From Desulfonema limicola (GTDB taxonomy: Bacteria; Desulfobacterota; Desulfobacteria; Desulfobacterales; DYRC01): DNA of 7,467 nt. Under the pieces are notes generated by a model, which was given only the letters and a program-made list of their open reading frames with translations, did not search any database and was not told where the DNA came from. The DNA lies in the NCBI GenBank assembly GCA_020718925.1, contig DYRC01000013.1, forward strand, positions 9,274 through 16,740. The letters are read 5' to 3'. The position numbers and the translations under genes were made by a program. Positions 5,774 through 7,467 of the stretch are shown piece after piece (the stretch's first letter is position 1; each line of letters starts with the position of its first letter).

Positions 5774-7035
5774 TGCCCTCTTTCATGTTTCAATATAAGT
5801 TCTTTTTTTCCTACGGAACTGAGTCCGGGAGATTGATAGCTCTGCACAAATGTTACGCTGACATGCGCGTCATCGTCTTTTTTAATCTTCAAATCCCGCT
5901 TTGATACCCGGATATAGCGGTATTTCCGATTCAGACTTTCTTTATACTTCAACCATGCGGTTTTGTCCATGCCTGCATGAAAATCAGACGCATAAAATTC
6001 GCCGTAGCGGGCTATATCCTTTGACGACCATGCACTCAGCCATTGATCAACCATCTGCTCAATTTCAGCATGATTCGGATCAGGCGAAGATGCAGCGGCT
6101 GCGGTGGCAACGGGCGCGGGCGCGGTTTTCACTATCTGAGATGCGGCAATCAGCGGGTGTTCTCCGCGAGCCGCCGTTGTCTGATATTCATCCCCGATAA
6201 TCCTGATGTCTTCCGCCTTTTTGGCAAGAAAGAGTTTGCGCGTTCCGACAATGGTTTCTTTTTCTGCGGTTTTGAGTATCTGATCAAATATTGCCACATA
6301 TTTGTCGCCGATTCTGAAAATTCCGGGACGTTTCAATCCCACAGACATGGCATCTTTTCTGGCGTTATGCCATTTAAGCCACCAAGTCATATCCGGCAGA
6401 TACTCGTCATCATAAAACCGCAGATAATTGTGGTAAGAGCCGCTCTGAATTGCCTGAGTCCACTCAGCAAGCAGCTTGGAAATTGCTTCGGACGCCTCTG
6501 TATCAGGCGAATAACTTAATTTTTCAACAATAATCAGCGGCGTCCGATTCAGGGTGATATATTGCGATACGGTTTGAACATTTTCATTTTCCAAAACCAC
6601 GCATCCGCTTGAATCCCGATCTTTAAGCGTTTTGTTTGTTCCGTGAAGCCAGATTTCGCTTCCGGTTTTGCCATCGCTTTTGTCTGTGAAATTCGGATAA
6701 TCGGTTACAAATGCCCGAATGCCGTAAATCGGCGCAAGATTCTGCTGTTCATGGATTTTGATGAAAAAATAGATTCCTTCCGGCGTTTTGTTATCGCCTT
6801 CGATGGCTTTTGCCCCGGAGGATCTGCCGGTGGAGCAGGCGAAACGATGCACTTGTTCACAGGTTCCCGCGCAGGAAAACACAAATAATTGCTGACTTTC
6901 CTTTTCAGCGACCAACACATATTCCCTGCTGCTTTCGGATCCGTAAGATACGATGACATCCGGAATCTCATCAGCAAAAGCCGGATATGCGGCACACACC
7001 AGACATATCAGCATGATAAATGATTTCAGTTTCAA
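5737..7035 (-). CDS. Secreted YkuD-family L,D-transpeptidase/carboxypeptidase with two NTF2-like domains
   Basis: This 432-residue protein has a signal peptide (basic n-region MKLK, hydrophobic core, likely cleavage after AFA at about 21), so it acts on periplasmic peptidoglycan. The catalytic domain (about 37-172) contains TPEGIY, SEIWLHGT with H131, and DSSGC with nucleophile C145. The usual S/T-H-G-C reads S-S-G-C, as in YafK-like and similar members. Two NTF2/SnoaL-like domains follow, at about 180-290 and 323-432; both have helical starts (LLAEWTQAIQSGSY; VDQWLSAWSSKDI), a FYDDEY or FYASDF motif and a beta sheet. An Ala/Pro linker (about 305-318) separates them. YkuD plus NTF2 recalls Helicobacter Csd6, a cell-shape L,D-carboxypeptidase, so either carboxypeptidase or transpeptidase activity is possible. 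The TTG start has AAAGGAAG 5 nt upstream, and the next ATG would cut the signal peptide. Repeat copy C lies directly upstream. Confidence 0.9.
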   Translation of the reverse strand: MKLKSFIMLICLVCAAYPAFADEIPDVIVSYGSESSREYVLVAEKESQQLFVFSCAGTCEQVHRFACSTGRSSGAKAIEGDNKTPEGIYFFIKIHEQQNLAPIYGIRAFVTDYPNFTDKSDGKTGSEIWLHGTNKTLKDRDSSGCVVLENENVQTVSQYITLNRTPLIIVEKLSYSPDTEASEAISKLLAEWTQAIQSGSYHNYLRFYDDEYLPDMTWWLKWHNARKDAMSVGLKRPGIFRIGDKYVAIFDQILKTAEKETIVGTRKLFLAKKAEDIRIIGDEYQTTAARGEHPLIAASQIVKTAPAPVATAAAASSPDPNHAEIEQMVDQWLSAWSSKDIARYGEFYASDFHAGMDKTAWLKYKESLNRKYRYIRVSKRDLKIKKDDDAHVSVTFVQSYQSPGLSSVGKKELILKHERGQWKIFREKSRKM

Positions 7036-7040
7036 TGCAA

Positions 7041-7048
7041 CTTCCTTT
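7041..7048 (-). promoter_or_regulatory. Ribosome binding site supporting the TTG start of the YkuD gene
   Basis: AAAGGAAG on the minus strand ends 5 nt before TTG 7035. It explains use of a TTG codon and gives a complete signal peptide. It lies 4 nt from the end of repeat copy C1. Confidence 0.6.
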
Positions 7049-7052
7049 CTCT

Positions 7053-7099
7053 CACCCCTCCCCTGCCCCTCCCCGAAGCGGAGAGGGGGGAAACTCCCC
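7053..7099 (+). repeat. GC-rich double-hairpin repeat, copy C1 (left half only)
   Basis: It starts CACCCCTCCCC like copy A and contains hairpin 1 (CCCCTC 7066-7071 with GAGGGG 7083-7088, plus an inner three-pair extension around AAG). It stops matching shortly after CTCCCC, before hairpin 2. It sits in the leader of the YkuD gene. Confidence 0.8.
7055..7074 (-). other. G-quadruplex-type motif in the YkuD gene leader
   Basis: On the minus strand there are four runs of exactly four G, with loops of 1, 2 and 1 nt. The motif lies about 20-40 nt upstream of the TTG start, so it would be in the mRNA leader or intercistronic region. It is part of repeat C1. Confidence 0.55.
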
Positions 7100-7107
7100 T
7101 TGCCTAC

Positions 7108-7135
7108 ATCGTAAAAAGTGCAAAAGCATAATCAA
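7108..7135 (-). promoter_or_regulatory. Weak candidate promoter between the two halves of repeat C
   Basis: On the minus strand TTGATT (7135-7130) and TACGAT (7113-7108) are separated by 16 nt; each matches the sigma70 consensus at 4 of 6 positions. They fall in the AT-rich unique spacer between C1 and C2, in front of the YkuD-bactofilin genes. Position rather than sequence strength is the main support. Confidence 0.25.
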
Positions 7136-7140
7136 TTGAA

Positions 7141-7203
7141 CCCCCGAAGCAGAGAGGGAGAAACTCCCCCTTCCCTTTCAGGGAAGGGGGCTGGGGGGTT
7201 AGG
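7141..7203 (+). repeat. GC-rich double-hairpin repeat, copy C2 (right part)
   Basis: It has the middle and right end of the element. The segment 7142-7169 repeats the C1 segment 7071-7099 with few differences. Hairpin 2 is the best in the window: CCCCCTTCCCT (7166-7176) pairs perfectly with 7180-7190 around TTC. It ends GGGGGGTTAGG at 7203, directly against the stop codon of the rightmost gene. Confidence 0.85.
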
Positions 7204-7467
7204 TTACGGTTTTTCTTTTTCAAAAAAATCAGCCGGATCAGTGATGAAATTGTCATGCCGCCATTTGGGAACGATAAAGGTCCATGCGGATAATTTCTTG
7301 TTCATGGCTTTTATCTGCTCGGACAATTCTGTCTGTTTCTGCTTTTTTTCAGCCTCTTTTTTCAGCTTGTCTTTGGAATCTTTGGAAACTTCTTCGGGAT
7401 TTTCCGGCGGAGCGGCATACTCGGCATTCACTTTGAAATAATATTTATCAGGGCTTTCTGCTACGGC
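7204..7467 (-). CDS. C-terminal end of an unidentified Lys/Glu-rich protein (5' end outside the window)
   Basis: The frame is open to the right edge: codons before the GTG at 7431 read AVAESPDKYYFK, so 87 residues of a longer protein are visible and the GTG is internal. The segment starts with a strand-like DKYYFKVNAEYA. It then has a highly charged helix rich in Lys, Glu and Gln (about visible residues 24-57) and ends LSAWTFIVPKWRHDNFITDPADFFEKEKP. The final Trp/Pro/Asn pattern vaguely recalls the ends of DUF4340-type envelope proteins, but I would not assign that family from this fragment. It is followed by repeat C and then, on the same strand, by the YkuD gene about 170 bp downstream, so co-transcription is possible. 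Confidence 0.75.
   Translation of the reverse strand, partial: AVAESPDKYYFKVNAEYAAPPENPEEVSKDSKDKLKKEAEKKQKQTELSEQIKAMNKKLSAWTFIVPKWRHDNFITDPADFFEKEKP

Noticed and set aside
2452..7203. CRISPR-like array from the repeated GC-rich units
   Set aside because: Copies are in both orientations, kilobases apart, internally palindromic and without regular spacers.
7118..7441. Plus-strand open frame across repeat C2 and the rightmost gene
   Set aside because: It consists of repeat-derived sequence followed by the complement of the minus-strand coding frame, with no ribosome binding site seen.

Overview
The window is a stretch of chromosome from a Gram-negative (LPS-making) bacterium. A Kdo transferase, an LptG-type LPS exporter subunit, a bactofilin, a hybrid-kinase/HPt tail and a REC-GGDEF protein sit together, and two kinds of short palindromic repeats are scattered among and inside the genes. 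This style of genome (hybrid phosphorelays, GC-rich palindromes on a moderate-GC background) suggests Desulfobacterota, perhaps Desulfobacterales. That is an inference from style, not a measured placement.

Layout. Plus strand, left: the 3' end of a multidomain sensor/response protein whose start is off the left edge (the last residues of a receiver domain, then an HPt domain, 2-736). It overlaps by 4 bp a REC-GGDEF diguanylate cyclase (733-1653). A separate promoter region and a strong ribosome binding site then precede an HU-type DNA-binding protein (1749-2024). HU converges, with a 5-bp gap, on a minus-strand envelope cluster that fills the rest of the window. In transcription order (right to left) the cluster holds the 3' end of an unidentified protein (7467-7204), a secreted YkuD-family peptidoglycan enzyme with two NTF2-like domains (7035-5737), a membrane-anchored coiled-coil protein (5773-4994), a bactofilin (4977-4606), LptG (4520-3444) and the Kdo transferase WaaA (3439-2030).

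How the genes fit together. The left pair looks like a phosphorelay: kinase, receiver, HPt, then the receiver of a c-di-GMP synthase. The minus-strand genes from 7035 to 4606 look like a cell-shape module, because bactofilins work with peptidoglycan-trimming enzymes and the YkuD+NTF2 architecture recalls Helicobacter Csd6. The last two genes supply the outer membrane with LPS core attachment and export.

Most unusual content. A roughly 93-bp GC-rich double-hairpin repeat occurs at about 2452-2544, 4521-4603 and (split or duplicated) 7053-7203. One copy lies in frame inside waaA and adds about 31 codons. One directly abuts the TTG start of lptG, and one abuts the stop codon of the rightmost gene. 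A different repeat (41-110, GTGAGAA-type with inverted arms) is read in frame inside the REC-HPt linker. So two unrelated palindromic families are both tolerated as coding sequence, reminiscent of Rickettsia palindromic elements. No tRNA, rRNA, CRISPR array or transposase gene was seen.
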